A stretch of DNA of 64,000 nt from JBAYDV01 sp041672845. Its GTDB lineage: Bacteria > Bacteroidota > Bacteroidia > Bacteroidales > UBA932. The notes under the pieces are model-generated. The model was not told the DNA's origin. It worked only from the letters and a program-made list of their open reading frames with translations, and did not search any database. The stretch's first letter is position 1; the number at the start of each line of letters is the position of its first letter. The stretch lies in assembly GCA_041672845.1 (NCBI GenBank), contig JBAYYV010000002.1, positions 62,001-126,000 of the forward strand. The letters run 5' to 3'. Positions 53,067 to 62,679 of this stretch are shown here, one piece after another. The position numbers and the translations under genes were made by a program.

Positions 53067-56000
53067 ATGCCAATATATAAATCAGCAATTAATAGACCGG
53101 TAACTACCGTTTTATTATTCATAGCAATAATAGTTATAGGCCTTTATTCCTTAACAACTCTTCCTATAGACCAGTTTCCAGAAATGGATCCACCATATAT
53201 TACGGTTATGACTACATATCCAGGAGCTAGCGCTTCTGAGGTAGAAACCAATGTATCTAAAGTAATAGAAAACTCTCTAAACTCTATCGATGGATTAGAT
53301 GAAATAACATCTTCTTCTAAAGATAATATTTCTGTTGTTTCATTAAAATTAGACTGGGGAGCAGATCTAACTGAAGCTGTCAATGATATTCGTTCTTATA
53401 TTGATATGCTGAAAAATAATCTACCTGAGGACTGTAATAATCCTTTTATCTTTAAATTTAGTACCAGCTCTATGCCTATTCTCATGTATACAATTACGGC
53501 TAATGGTAGTTATCCTGGACTAGAAAAATTATTAAATGATAATGTAATACCTCAATTAAATAGAGTAAATGGTATAGGTAGTTTATCTATTATAGGTGCC
53601 CCTGATAGAATCGTTTATGTAGATATTGACCAAGCTAAATTAAATTCATTTGGACTTCCGCTAGAAAGTGTAGGTTCCGCTATTTCTAATAATAATCTAA
53701 ATCTTTCTTCAGGTTTAGTAAAAATGAAAAATGAACAATATCAATTAGAAGTAAAAAGTGAATATATAGGAAGTAATCAAATAAAAGATATTGTAGTAGC
53801 TAATGTTAAAGGTAAATTTATTTATGTAAAAGATTTAGCTACAGTCAAAGATACTATTAAGGATTTAACATTAGATGAAAAAACTAATGGTGAAGATGCC
53901 GTAAGACTTATGGTAACCAAACAATCTGGTAGTAATACTGCACAGATCTGTAAGGATGTCAAAAAAGAAATGGATAAAATCCAACTAAGTCTTCCAGAAG
54001 ATGTAAAAGTCAGTATACTATTTGATACTTCTGATGATATCGAAGGAGCTATTAATTCCTTAGAAGAATCTATCCTTTATGCATTATTATTCGTAGTATT
54101 AGTCGTATTCCTTTTCTTAGGAAAATGGAGAGCCACATTAATAATCGGATTAACTATACCTATTGCATTAATTGTAGCATTTATTTATCTGGCTCTTTCT
54201 GGTAGTTCTTTAAATATTATTTCGCTATCATCACTGACCATTGCGATTGGGATGGTAGTAGATGATGCCATCGTGGTCTTAGAAAATATCACCAAGCATA
54301 TAGAAAGAGGATCTAGCCCACGTGAAGCTGCTATTTATGCTACTAATGAAGTATGGGTATCTGTAATCGCTACTACTTTAGTAATTGTAGTAGTATTCGT
54401 ACCTCTAACTTTCTTATCTGGTATGGCAGGGATCATGTTCAAAGAATTAGGCTGGATAGTAACTATAGTAGTATGTACTTCTACATTAGTAGCTATTTCA
54501 CTTACTCCTATGCTTGCATCTAAACTTCTTAAAGCTAAAGAGATGAAAGTAGATGAAAAGGGGAAATTAATAGAAGTTAAAAAGAGATCTGGTTGGTATT
54601 CTAGATATGTAGTTAAGTCTTTTGATAAAATAGATACTGCTTATGCTCGTTTAATTAAATATTGTCTTTCACATAAGACTGTTACTTTAATAATCGCTGT
54701 TTTAGCCTTTATAGCTTCACTTCTCCCATTTATCACTGGTCAAGTAGGTACAGACTTTATGCAAACTCAAGATTCAGGTCGTATTACTTGTACTGTAGAA
54801 TTAGCTAATGGTACTAAAATAGAAAAAACTGCATCTGTAGCCAGAAAAATAGAAAAAGATTTCTTCTCTGAAGTACCAGAAATCACTAAAATTAGCTCAT
54901 CAGCAGGATCTAGTGACGATGCATCTGTTTCTTCTTTATTCACATCTACTACTAATTGTAAAATTAGTATGACTGTTATTCTTTCTAATAAACAAGATAG
55001 AGAAAGAGGGATTAAAGATATTACTGAAAGTTTAAGAAGAATTCTTGCTAAATATCCAGAAATAGTAGATTATAAATGTTCTACAGCAAGTAGGATAGGC
55101 CCAGGCGGAGAATCTACTGTAGATGTAGAAATATATGGTTATGATTTTGATGAAACTAACATATTAGCACAAAAGGTAAAATCAAAATTAATAGCTGAAG
55201 TTCCAAATGCTCGTAACTTAGATATTAGTCGAGACAAAGATAGAACAAACTTAAAAGTTACTATTGATAAAGAAAAAGCAGCTCTTCATGGACTATCTTC
55301 TAGTTCTATCTCTATGTATATTAAGAATAGAGTAAGTGGAATGACAGCAGGCTTACTTAAAGAAGATGGTGATGAATACACTATAAAGGTTCGTTTAAAA
55401 GAAAAAAATAGAAATTCTATTACAGCTATAGAAGATCTTAATATTCCCACGCCTGACGGCAAACTTATTCCTCTTAGTGAATTAGCAATAGTAGAAGAAT
55501 ATTGGGAACCTCCTACAATTGATAGAAAAAATAGACAACGATATGTCAAGGTTAGTGCTGCTCCATATAAAACTTCTTTAGGTGAATTAGCTACACAAAT
55601 ACAAGAAGCTATAAAAGATATAAATCTACCCACAGGTACATCTATTACTATTGCAGGAGATTATAAAGATCAACAAGAAACATTTGGAGATATCGGGTCA
55701 CTATTACTATTAATTATATTACTTGTATATATCGTAATGGCTTCGCAATTTGAATCTTTGAAAAAACCATTTATTATTATGATGTCTGTCCCATTTGCAA
55801 TATCTGGTACTGTATTAGCATTATGGATAACAGGTACCACTCTAGACATGATAGGAGCTTTAGGTATAGTTATGTTAGTAGGTATTGTAGTGAAAAATGG
55901 TATTGTCCTAGTAGACTATACTAATCTTCTTAGAGATAGAGGTATTCCACTTCATGAAGCTATTATAAAAGGTGGTAAATCTAGATTAAGGCCAGTACTT

Positions 56001-56261
56001 ATGACAGCCGTTACTACTATTTTAGGCATGTTACCTATGGCACTTAGTCATGGTAATAGTTCAGAACTTTGGAGACCAATGGGTATAGTAGTTATAGGAG
56101 GTTTATTTATTTCTACTTTAGTCACTATGATTATAATTCCTACATTATATGCTACTATATCTAGATCTGGAGAAAGAAATGATAAGAAAAAGAATTGTAG
56201 TAATTTCATATTTATGAACATAAAAAAGACAAACAATGAAATCTGTAATGATAATATATAA
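53067..56261 (+). CDS. RND multidrug efflux transporter (HAE1-like)
   Basis: 1064 residues of the AcrB type: N-terminal NRPVTTVLLFIAIIVIGLYS, PIDQFPEMDPPYITVMTTYP, the proton-relay Asp pair in IAIGMVVDDAIVVLEN near residue 402, two large periplasmic loops and twelve membrane segments, with GIVVKNGIVLVDYTN in the second half. Proton-driven export of hydrophobic compounds is expected; a heavy-metal (CzcA) pump is less likely from these motifs. The last 26 bases overlap the PII-like gene. The C-terminal tail is Lys/Asn-rich. Confidence 0.93.
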   Translation: MPIYKSAINRPVTTVLLFIAIIVIGLYSLTTLPIDQFPEMDPPYITVMTTYPGASASEVETNVSKVIENSLNSIDGLDEITSSSKDNISVVSLKLDWGADLTEAVNDIRSYIDMLKNNLPEDCNNPFIFKFSTSSMPILMYTITANGSYPGLEKLLNDNVIPQLNRVNGIGSLSIIGAPDRIVYVDIDQAKLNSFGLPLESVGSAISNNNLNLSSGLVKMKNEQYQLEVKSEYIGSNQIKDIVVANVKGKFIYVKDLATVKDTIKDLTLDEKTNGEDAVRLMVTKQSGSNTAQICKDVKKEMDKIQLSLPEDVKVSILFDTSDDIEGAINSLEESILYALLFVVLVVFLFLGKWRATLIIGLTIPIALIVAFIYLALSGSSLNIISLSSLTIAIGMVVDDAIVVLENITKHIERGSSPREAAIYATNEVWVSVIATTLVIVVVFVPLTFLSGMAGIMFKELGWIVTIVVCTSTLVAISLTPMLASKLLKAKEMKVDEKGKLIEVKKRSGWYSRYVVKSFDKIDTAYARLIKYCLSHKTVTLIIAVLAFIASLLPFITGQVGTDFMQTQDSGRITCTVELANGTKIEKTASVARKIEKDFFSEVPEITKISSSAGSSDDASVSSLFTSTTNCKISMTVILSNKQDRERGIKDITESLRRILAKYPEIVDYKCSTASRIGPGGESTVDVEIYGYDFDETNILAQKVKSKLIAEVPNARNLDISRDKDRTNLKVTIDKEKAALHGLSSSSISMYIKNRVSGMTAGLLKEDGDEYTIKVRLKEKNRNSITAIEDLNIPTPDGKLIPLSELAIVEEYWEPPTIDRKNRQRYVKVSAAPYKTSLGELATQIQEAIKDINLPTGTSITIAGDYKDQQETFGDIGSLLLLIILLVYIVMASQFESLKKPFIIMMSVPFAISGTVLALWITGTTLDMIGALGIVMLVGIVVKNGIVLVDYTNLLRDRGIPLHEAIIKGGKSRLRPVLMTAVTTILGMLPMALSHGNSSELWRPMGIVVIGGLFISTLVTMIIIPTLYATISRSGERNDKKKNCSNFIFMNIKKTNNEICNDNI

Positions 56262-56529
56262 TCAAGCTAATTCTGAAAGAGTAGAATATATGTTAGACTT
56301 TTTAAAAATCCGAGGATTTACTTTTTTTGAGAATGTCCAAGGAAGAGGCACTAACGATGGAGAACCTCGTAGAGGAACTCATACTTGGCCAGAAATGAAT
56401 TCATCTATTATATGTGTATTAGAAGATGATAAAGTGGATTCTTTATTAGATGCCATTAACAAATTAGATAATAGAAATAAAGAAATCGGAGTTAAAGCTT
56501 TTGTTTGGAATATAGAAAAAATGGTGTAA
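56236..56529 (+). CDS. PII-like small protein in the efflux operon
   Basis: 97 residues with a probable ferredoxin-like PII fold: SVMIIYNQANSERVEYMLDF, a flexible glycine-rich loop RGRGTNDGEPRRGTHTWPE (about residues 36-55), IICVLEDDKVDSLLDAINK and terminal VKAFVWNIEKMV. I recall related orphan proteins next to RND genes in Bacteroidota; DUF3240 proteins next to metal pumps are another parallel. Ligand-dependent control of the pump is a plausible inference, not established. Starts within the end of the RND gene (26-base overlap), so coupled to it. Confidence 0.65.
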   Translation: MKSVMIIYNQANSERVEYMLDFLKIRGFTFFENVQGRGTNDGEPRRGTHTWPEMNSSIICVLEDDKVDSLLDAINKLDNRNKEIGVKAFVWNIEKMV

Positions 56530-56539
56530 TCTTTATATC

Positions 56540-57751
56540 ATGGAAAGCATCAAACAAATCTTTAAGATAGGAAAAGGTCCCTCTAGTAGTCATACTATGG
56601 GACCTAAAAAAGCAGCTGAGATGTTTCGGGATAAATATCCTGAAACATCTTTGTTTCGTGTAACTTTATATGGCAGCTTAGCGGCTACAGGTAAAGGACA
56701 TTTAACTGATATTGCTATTTCAGAAGCTTTAAAAGAAATTAATTCTGAACAAAAAGTAGAAATAATATGGAAGCCTGAAAAATTCTTACCTCAGCATTCT
56801 AATGGTATGAATTTTAAAGCCATTAATTTTGAAGATAAAGAAATAGGTGATTGGACGACTTTTAGTATAGGTGGTGGAGATATTAGTGATACAGGGAAAA
56901 GAGAAGAAATAAAAAACATCTACCCTTATAATACTATGCTAGAAATTTTAACTTATTGTCAGAAAAATGGTAAAACCTTTTGGGAATATGTATTAGAACA
57001 TGAAGAAAGTGATCTTTTAGATTATCTTAGAGAGGTTTGGGATGCTATGAAAAATTCTATCATGGAAGGATTAGACAATGAAGGTGCTATCCAAGGCGGA
57101 TTACATGTACGTAGAAGAGCATCATCTTATTATATCCATGCTAAAGGATATCAAGGAGCTATGCAGAGAAGAGGTATGACTTTTGCTTTTGCCTTAGCAG
57201 TAGCTGAACAAAATGCTACTGGTGGTACTGTAGTAACAGCTCCTACTTGTGGTTCAAGTGGTGTACTTCCAAGTGTATTATATCTAGATCAGAAATATTA
57301 TGGTTTTTCAGATAAAAAAATACTTCATGCTCTAGCTACTTCAGGCCTTGTAGGTTCTCTTATTAAAGAAAATGCTTCTATTTCAGGTGCTGAAGTAGGA
57401 TGTCAAGGAGAAATAGGGACTGCTTGTTCTATGGCCTCTGCTGCTGGTGTACATTTATTTGGAGGCTCTCCTGCACAAGTAGAATATGCTGCTGCTATGG
57501 GCATGGAACATTTCCTTGGCCTTACTTGTGACCCTATTCTAGGACTAGTCCAAATCCCTTGTATTGAAAGAAATGCATTTGCTGCAGCTCGAGCTATGGA
57601 TGCACAACAGTATGCTTTAATGTCAGATGGAACTCATTTAGTAAACTTCGATACAGTGATAGAAGCCATGAAGATAACTGGACATGATTTACCTAATATT
57701 TATAAAGAAACTGCTATAGGCGGATTAGCTTCTTTGATGAGAAATAAATAA
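56540..57751 (+). CDS. sdaA: L-serine ammonia-lyase, iron-sulfur type
   Basis: 403-residue single-chain enzyme: L-serine to pyruvate and ammonia through a 4Fe-4S cluster. Beta-domain motif KIGKGPSSSHTMGP at the start; alpha-domain APTCGSSGVLPSVLY, GCQGEIGTACSMASAAGVHL, LTCDPILGLVQIPCIERNAF contain the cluster cysteines. It begins 10 bases after the PII-like gene, so it may ride on the efflux operon transcript. Serine catabolism is consistent with an amino-acid fermenter. Confidence 0.95.
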   Translation: MESIKQIFKIGKGPSSSHTMGPKKAAEMFRDKYPETSLFRVTLYGSLAATGKGHLTDIAISEALKEINSEQKVEIIWKPEKFLPQHSNGMNFKAINFEDKEIGDWTTFSIGGGDISDTGKREEIKNIYPYNTMLEILTYCQKNGKTFWEYVLEHEESDLLDYLREVWDAMKNSIMEGLDNEGAIQGGLHVRRRASSYYIHAKGYQGAMQRRGMTFAFALAVAEQNATGGTVVTAPTCGSSGVLPSVLYLDQKYYGFSDKKILHALATSGLVGSLIKENASISGAEVGCQGEIGTACSMASAAGVHLFGGSPAQVEYAAAMGMEHFLGLTCDPILGLVQIPCIERNAFAAARAMDAQQYALMSDGTHLVNFDTVIEAMKITGHDLPNIYKETAIGGLASLMRNK

Positions 57752-57765
57752 TTTTTCTATCTTTG
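57733..57765 (+). promoter_or_regulatory. Promoter of the thioredoxin gene
   Basis: TTTG (57733-57736), 21 bases, TATCTTTG (57758-57765). The upstream element lies inside the end of sdaA. Gives a leader of about 90 bases. Confidence 0.6.
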
Positions 57766-57864
57766 TCCTAGAAGAATATAATAAAATTGCCAATTCATTA
57801 TTAAAGTAGAGACTACACAATTAACACTTTTTTAAAAAATAATTCAAGAAATAATAATACCAAC

Positions 57865-58176
57865 ATGTTAGAAATTAACGATTCAAACTTTGACGAACTA
57901 GTTTTAAAATCAGAAAAACCAGTTCTTATTGATTTTTGGGCCACATGGTGTGGACCTTGCCGAATGCTTTCACCTATCGTAGATGAAATAGACCAAGAAA
58001 TGTCCGATAAATTTACTATTTGTAAATGTAATGTAGACGATGTTACTGACATACCAGCTAAATTTGGAATAAGGAATATCCCTACTCTATTATTTTTTAA
58101 AGGTGGGGAACTAAAAGACAAACTTGTAGGTACTCATAGGAAAAACGATATAGTAACTAAGTTAGAAAGTCTATAA
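57865..58176 (+). CDS. trxA: Thioredoxin
   Basis: 103 residues with the redox motif WATWCGPCRM at about residues 28-37, cis-Pro segment GIRNIPTLLFFKGGE and no signal peptide, so cytosolic. Normal length. A porin-like gene follows after 25 bases. Confidence 0.95.
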   Translation: MLEINDSNFDELVLKSEKPVLIDFWATWCGPCRMLSPIVDEIDQEMSDKFTICKCNVDDVTDIPAKFGIRNIPTLLFFKGGELKDKLVGTHRKNDIVTKLESL

Positions 58177-58201
58177 TTTATAAACTTATAAATAACCAAT
58201 T

Positions 58202-58807
58202 ATGAAAAAAATTTTAACACTTATTAGCGTTTCATTATTATTAATGACTACCACTTTAAATGCTAAACCATTGAAATTAGGTATTACTGGAGGATTAAAT
58301 CTTTCTTCTATGCACATGAACTCTGCTGTTTTGAATGATGTATCTAAGAACTTTACCGGTTTTAATATTGGGCTGGCTCTTAAAGCTGATTTACCATTTG
58401 GTTTTGTATTACAACCTGCTATTCTTTATAGTCAAGAAGGTTCTAAACTAGAAATTCCTACTGTAGATGATATAACATATAAAACTGGAAGTATAACTAT
58501 TCCTGTAGCTATTCAGTGGGGAATAGGACTAGGCCCAGCTAGAATTTTTGCTCAAGCTGTTCCTTATGCTGGTATCGCTGTATCTAATGTTATAGAACAA
58601 GGCACTGATAGTTTTACTGATAGTGATTATTTTGAAAAATTCAAATATGGATTTGGTCTTGGTGCTGGTGTAGAATTTTTGAATATTCAAGTATCTTTTC
58701 GTTATAATTGGGAATTAAGTAATAATATTAAAGATTTTGCTAATTACAGCCAACTTAACAATGCTAAACTTAAAGGAGCTACTATTTCTGCAGCATTTTT
58801 CTTCTAG
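58202..58807 (+). CDS. PorT-like outer-membrane beta-barrel protein
   Basis: 201 residues. Signal peptide MKKILTLISVSLLLMTTTLN. KLGITGGLNLSSMHMNS, FNIGLALKADLPFGFVLQPA and ILYSQEGSKLEI are typical of the Bacteroidota 'outer membrane protein beta-barrel' (PF13568-type) group. The barrel ends in AAFFF, a Phe-terminal outer-membrane signature. Function unknown. Confidence 0.82.
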   Translation: MKKILTLISVSLLLMTTTLNAKPLKLGITGGLNLSSMHMNSAVLNDVSKNFTGFNIGLALKADLPFGFVLQPAILYSQEGSKLEIPTVDDITYKTGSITIPVAIQWGIGLGPARIFAQAVPYAGIAVSNVIEQGTDSFTDSDYFEKFKYGFGLGAGVEFLNIQVSFRYNWELSNNIKDFANYSQLNNAKLKGATISAAFFF

Positions 58808-58827
58808 TAAATAAAAATTTTATTCTA

Positions 58828-59856
58828 ATGAATAATTCTGATAGAATAAATAAATATAGTAAAAGCCTTGGACAAGATTGGATCGATATAGAAAATATCT
58901 TGGAAGAGGCTTTATCTTCATCATCTACTTTAGTATCCAATCTAAATACATATCTATTAACACATTCCGGCAAGAAATTACGTCCTTTATTAGGCATTTT
59001 AGCCGCCAAAGCATGTGCTAAAGAAAAACAAGATTGCCTTAAAGCAAAAATCTGTGCAGCTGTGGGAGAAATTATTCATACAGCCACCTTGCTACATGAT
59101 GATGTAGTGGATAATAGTAATTTACGCCGTAGTGTCCCTACAGTTAAATCATTGTTATCTCCTGGCGCATCTGTACTTATAGGTGATTATTGGTTATCTA
59201 AAGCTATTTATCTTTTAATCCATTATCATTTAGATTATCCTATAATAGGAAATTATGCAGAAAGCATAGAACTTCTTTCTGAAGGAGAAATAATTCAAAT
59301 GGAAAAAGCAGAAGAACTCAATACTACTAAAGAAGATTATTATAGAATTATTCGTCGAAAAACTGCTACACTGTTTATTTCTACTATAAAATCAGCAGTA
59401 CAAACTATTACTAATGATAACACTGTCATAAATAAAATCGAAGAATATGCCTTAAATCTAGGCTTAGCTTTTCAAATTCGTGATGATATATTAGATTATC
59501 AGCCTTCTAAAGATACTGGTAAAGATCAGGATTCAGATTTAGCTGAACGTAAAATAACTTTACCTCTATTAGAAGCTTTAAAACAAAAACCTAATAATAA
59601 TATCAAAGATTTACTATCCCAAATAAATATTTCTACTAAAAATATAGATATCCCTGAAAATTCAGAATTAATAATTAAAAATAATAAAATTATCTTTACT
59701 ATTAAAAAGTTTGTACTAGAGAATAAAGGTATTGAAAAATCTCACGAAGTATTAACATCACATATCAATAAAGCGATTTTTGCACTAAAAATTATTCCCA
59801 ATAATAACTTTAAAACTGCATTAATAGAAATCGCAAACTCACTAACATTAGTTTAA
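58828..59856 (+). CDS. Polyprenyl diphosphate synthase
   Basis: 342 residues. First Asp-rich motif LLHDDVVDNSNLRR (DDxxD) near residue 91 and the second QIRDDILDYQPS near 210, plus GKKLRPLLGILAAKAC. Long-chain trans-prenyl synthases make the side chain of menaquinone; exact chain length cannot be read. A Lys/Asn-rich insert (about 248-290) follows the second motif. The 3' end overlaps trmB by 4 bases on the opposite strand. Confidence 0.9.
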   Translation: MNNSDRINKYSKSLGQDWIDIENILEEALSSSSTLVSNLNTYLLTHSGKKLRPLLGILAAKACAKEKQDCLKAKICAAVGEIIHTATLLHDDVVDNSNLRRSVPTVKSLLSPGASVLIGDYWLSKAIYLLIHYHLDYPIIGNYAESIELLSEGEIIQMEKAEELNTTKEDYYRIIRRKTATLFISTIKSAVQTITNDNTVINKIEEYALNLGLAFQIRDDILDYQPSKDTGKDQDSDLAERKITLPLLEALKQKPNNNIKDLLSQINISTKNIDIPENSELIIKNNKIIFTIKKFVLENKGIEKSHEVLTSHINKAIFALKIIPNNNFKTALIEIANSLTLV

Positions 59857-60524
59857 TCTTTAAAGCGAAATTTCACGTAAGTAATAGGAATTCCTTGAGC
59901 CAGGAAAATAGATTCATAATGAGTTTGAACCTCAGTAATCTCATCTAACTGTCTATTACTATGGTATATATCAGGATCATTTTCTATTAACTCAAGATTA
60001 TTATTCATAATAACATCTAATGTAGAATCATATAATAATTTACTATCAGTCTTAAGATTAATAACAGCATTTTGTTTTAAAAACTTCTTATATCTATCTA
60101 AAAATAAAATACTTGTAAGACGTTTTTTAGATTTATTTTTCTGTGGATCAGCAAAAGTTATCCATATTTCAGATATCTCAGATTTAGCAAAAAAAGAATC
60201 TATAAAATCGATTCTTGTTCTAAGAAAACCCACATTATCCATATGGTTTTCTGTAGCTGTTTTAGATCCACGCCATAACCTAGCACCTTTAATATCTACT
60301 CCTAAATAATTATTTTCGGGATGTCTTTTAGCTAAATCTATAGTATATTCTCCTTTACCACATCCAAGTTCTAAAATTATAGGCTTATCATTTTTAAAGA
60401 AAACCTCATTCCATTTACCTTTATAAACATAATCCTTTTTATAAACATCTACAAATCGGGGCTGAATAAGACATGAAAAAGTCTCATTTTCTTTAAACTT
60501 CTTTAATTTGTCCTTTCCACTCAT
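59853..60524 (-). CDS. trmB: tRNA (guanine-N7)-methyltransferase
   Basis: 223 residues, SAM-dependent. ILELGCGKGEYTIDLAKRHP (SAM site), NYLGVDIKGARLWRGSKTA, ISEIWITFADPQKNKSKKRL and QTHYESIFLAQG. Makes m7G46 in tRNA. Followed (upstream on minus) by the PSP1 gene; gap of 12 bases, likely one operon. Confidence 0.93.
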   Translation of the reverse strand: MSGKDKLKKFKENETFSCLIQPRFVDVYKKDYVYKGKWNEVFFKNDKPIILELGCGKGEYTIDLAKRHPENNYLGVDIKGARLWRGSKTATENHMDNVGFLRTRIDFIDSFFAKSEISEIWITFADPQKNKSKKRLTSILFLDRYKKFLKQNAVINLKTDSKLLYDSTLDVIMNNNLELIENDPDIYHSNRQLDEITEVQTHYESIFLAQGIPITYVKFRFKD

Positions 60525-60536
60525 AAAAGTATAACT

Positions 60537-61748
60537 TTATTTATGTTCAAATCTTTGTTTACTTTTTCTAAAGTTATTAGGAGTCTTCTTTTTCTTAAAT
60601 TTATCAAATCTATCTATATTTTCATCTCCTACAGCATCTATAAACTCACTGGTTGGAGATAAAGAAGGACTAATAAGAATACTTGTTGCTTTTTTACCCT
60701 GAGCATTTAATTTTAAAATATCTCTTACTTTGGATGCCTTTAATATAGTTAAATTAACCATAGAATGAGGATCATAAGAAAAACTCATTTCACCTTTCAA
60801 TATATCTGTTTTTTTAAGAAAAGCTTGTCCATCTTCTAATTCTAATGGCGCAGAAATATGAGGTAATCTAGCTCTAGCATCTGCATAAGTAGATAATTCA
60901 TAATTAATACAACATTTTAATTTACCACACTGTCCTGCTAATTTTTGAGGATTTAAAGATAAATCTTGTACTCTAGCTGCAGTAGTAGTAATAGAATGAA
61001 AATTAGACATATAACATGAACAGCATAATGGCCTTCCACAAACTCCAATACCACCGATTAATCCTGCTTCCTGTCTGGCACCTATCTGGCGCATTTCTAT
61101 ACGAATTTTGAATTTTTCCGCAAAGACTTTGATTAATTGTCTAAAATCTACTCTTTCATCAGCGATATAATAAAAAATAGCCTTTGTTCCATCTCCTTGG
61201 AATTCTACATCTCCTATTTTCATTTTAAGATCCATATCATTTGCAATATGCCTAGCTTGAATCATAGTATCATGTTCTCTAGCTATAGCTTCTTGCCAAC
61301 GTTCAGTATCTAAAGGTTTCGCTTTTCTATAAACCTTCTTAAATTCATATATTTTAGGATTTATTTTATTTCTGATTAATTGTCGTAAGACTACAGGACC
61401 TAATAAGGTAACTATACCTACATCATGCCCCGCTTGTGCTTCTACGACTACTATATCTCCTTGTTTTAAAAGCATACCCGATGTATTTTCATAATACATT
61501 TTACGAGTATTTTTGAATCGTACTTCTATTAAATCTCTTACTCCGAAGTCTCGTATCTTCTTCATCCAATCAAACACACTTAACTTACAAGCACCTTGAA
61601 TATAATCAACTAACAACTCCCCAAAAGAAGTCCTTTCAGTCGAACAACCTCTATCGCAATTATATATAATATCTCTTTTGTCTATTCCATCCATATCTTT
61701 CGCATCTTGATCCATCATATCTATATGTTTCATATCTATATTTTTCAT
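60537..61748 (-). CDS. ricT: PSP1-domain protein (RicT/YaaT-like)
   Basis: 403 residues from the ATG at 61746-61748. An in-frame TTG at 61757 lies within a promoter element and is rejected; internal ATGs at 61733 and 61694 are also possible. PSP1 core with VDFRQLIKVFAEKFKIRIEM, IGARQEAGLIGGIGVCGRPL and Cys-rich CCSCYM, QKLAGQCGKLKCCINYEL, matching RicT/YaaT Fe-S proteins involved in B. subtilis RNA processing and development. The N-terminus also has a Cys pair (NCDRGC). The C-terminal tail is Lys/Asn-rich. Role in Bacteroidota undefined. Confidence 0.78.
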   Translation of the reverse strand: MKNIDMKHIDMMDQDAKDMDGIDKRDIIYNCDRGCSTERTSFGELLVDYIQGACKLSVFDWMKKIRDFGVRDLIEVRFKNTRKMYYENTSGMLLKQGDIVVVEAQAGHDVGIVTLLGPVVLRQLIRNKINPKIYEFKKVYRKAKPLDTERWQEAIAREHDTMIQARHIANDMDLKMKIGDVEFQGDGTKAIFYYIADERVDFRQLIKVFAEKFKIRIEMRQIGARQEAGLIGGIGVCGRPLCCSCYMSNFHSITTTAARVQDLSLNPQKLAGQCGKLKCCINYELSTYADARARLPHISAPLELEDGQAFLKKTDILKGEMSFSYDPHSMVNLTILKASKVRDILKLNAQGKKATSILISPSLSPTSEFIDAVGDENIDRFDKFKKKKTPNNFRKSKQRFEHK

Positions 61749-61754
61749 AATTAA

Positions 61755-61762
61755 CAAAGATA
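61755..61762 (-). promoter_or_regulatory. -7 element upstream of the PSP1 gene
   Basis: TATCTTTG on minus ending 6 bases before the first ATG (61748). If used, translation begins either leaderless or at an internal ATG. Confidence 0.5.
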
Positions 61763-61788
61763 ATAAAAAAATTAATAGATATATGGCT

Positions 61789-61815
61789 AAAAAAAAGGGA
61801 TGAAGAAATCATCCC
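61789..61815 (-). terminator. Terminator after tsf
   Basis: Stem TCATCCC/GGGATGA (61797-61803 with 61809-61815), 5-base loop, followed on minus by eight T residues. Ends the rpsI–rpsB–tsf operon just before the PSP1 gene. Confidence 0.85.
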
Positions 61816-61840
61816 ATTTTAAATATTTTTAAGAAATATA

Positions 61841-62668
61841 TTAATCGTTTAAAGAAAATCTTGAGAAAGATAAAACTTTAACTTCAGCATCTACAGATTT
61901 CAAATAATCTTTTACAGATATTTTCGTATCTCTTGTAAAAGCTTGATCTTCTAGAGTACTTTCTTTAAAGAATTTATGTAATTTACCTTCAGCGATTCTA
62001 TCTACTAAATTAGCTGGTTTACCTTCTTCAGCTATTTGTTGACGATACATTTCCATTTCTTTATCTATAATTTCCTGAGGGCAGCTATCTCTATTGATAG
62101 AGACTGGAGACATGGCAGTAATCTGCATAGCTATTTCTTTTCCAGCTTCATGACTAATAGTCTTATTGAACCCTACAATAGTAGCTACTTTACCGTTCAT
62201 ATGAATATAAGAATCGATAAATTCAGCTTCTATCGTATTATAGAAAGCAATAACATGTTTTTCTCCACTTTTACCAGTTTGTTCAGTAACTGCTGCTTGA
62301 ATAGTTCTTCCATCTGCTAATTTAACTTGCATTAAAGCATCTTTATCTGCAGGGAAAGAATTTATAGCAGCATCTGCTATAGCATTTGCAAGATCCTGGA
62401 ATTCTTGATTTTGAGCAACAAAATCTGTTTCACAACCTAAACTTATTAGAATTGCTTTTTTCTTGTCATTAGATACTTTAGCGATAACAGCACCTTCAGA
62501 AGTTTCACGGTCAGCACGCTTTGCAGCTACTAGCTTACCTTTTTCTCTGATAATTTCTTTTGCTTTATCGAAATCGCATTCGGATTCTACAAGAGCTCTT
62601 TTACAATCCATCATACCAGCTCCAGTCATTTTACGAAGTTTTGCTACGTCTACTGCTTTGATTTCCAT
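61841..62668 (-). CDS. tsf: Elongation factor Ts
   Basis: 275 residues. N-terminal domain AKLRKMTGAGMMDCKRALVE and core segment GCETDFVAQNQEFQDLANAI, which includes the TDFV motif that contacts EF-Tu. Nucleotide exchange factor for EF-Tu. It follows rpsB by 11 bases. Confidence 0.98.
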   Translation of the reverse strand: MEIKAVDVAKLRKMTGAGMMDCKRALVESECDFDKAKEIIREKGKLVAAKRADRETSEGAVIAKVSNDKKKAILISLGCETDFVAQNQEFQDLANAIADAAINSFPADKDALMQVKLADGRTIQAAVTEQTGKSGEKHVIAFYNTIEAEFIDSYIHMNGKVATIVGFNKTISHEAGKEIAMQITAMSPVSINRDSCPQEIIDKEMEMYRQQIAEEGKPANLVDRIAEGKLHKFFKESTLEDQAFTRDTKISVKDYLKSVDAEVKVLSFSRFSLND

Positions 62669-62679
62669 TTTCTTGATTT

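Noticed and set aside
55286..55633. 115-codon minus-strand frame inside the RND gene
   Set aside because: Antisense to a conserved pump gene and no domain resemblance.
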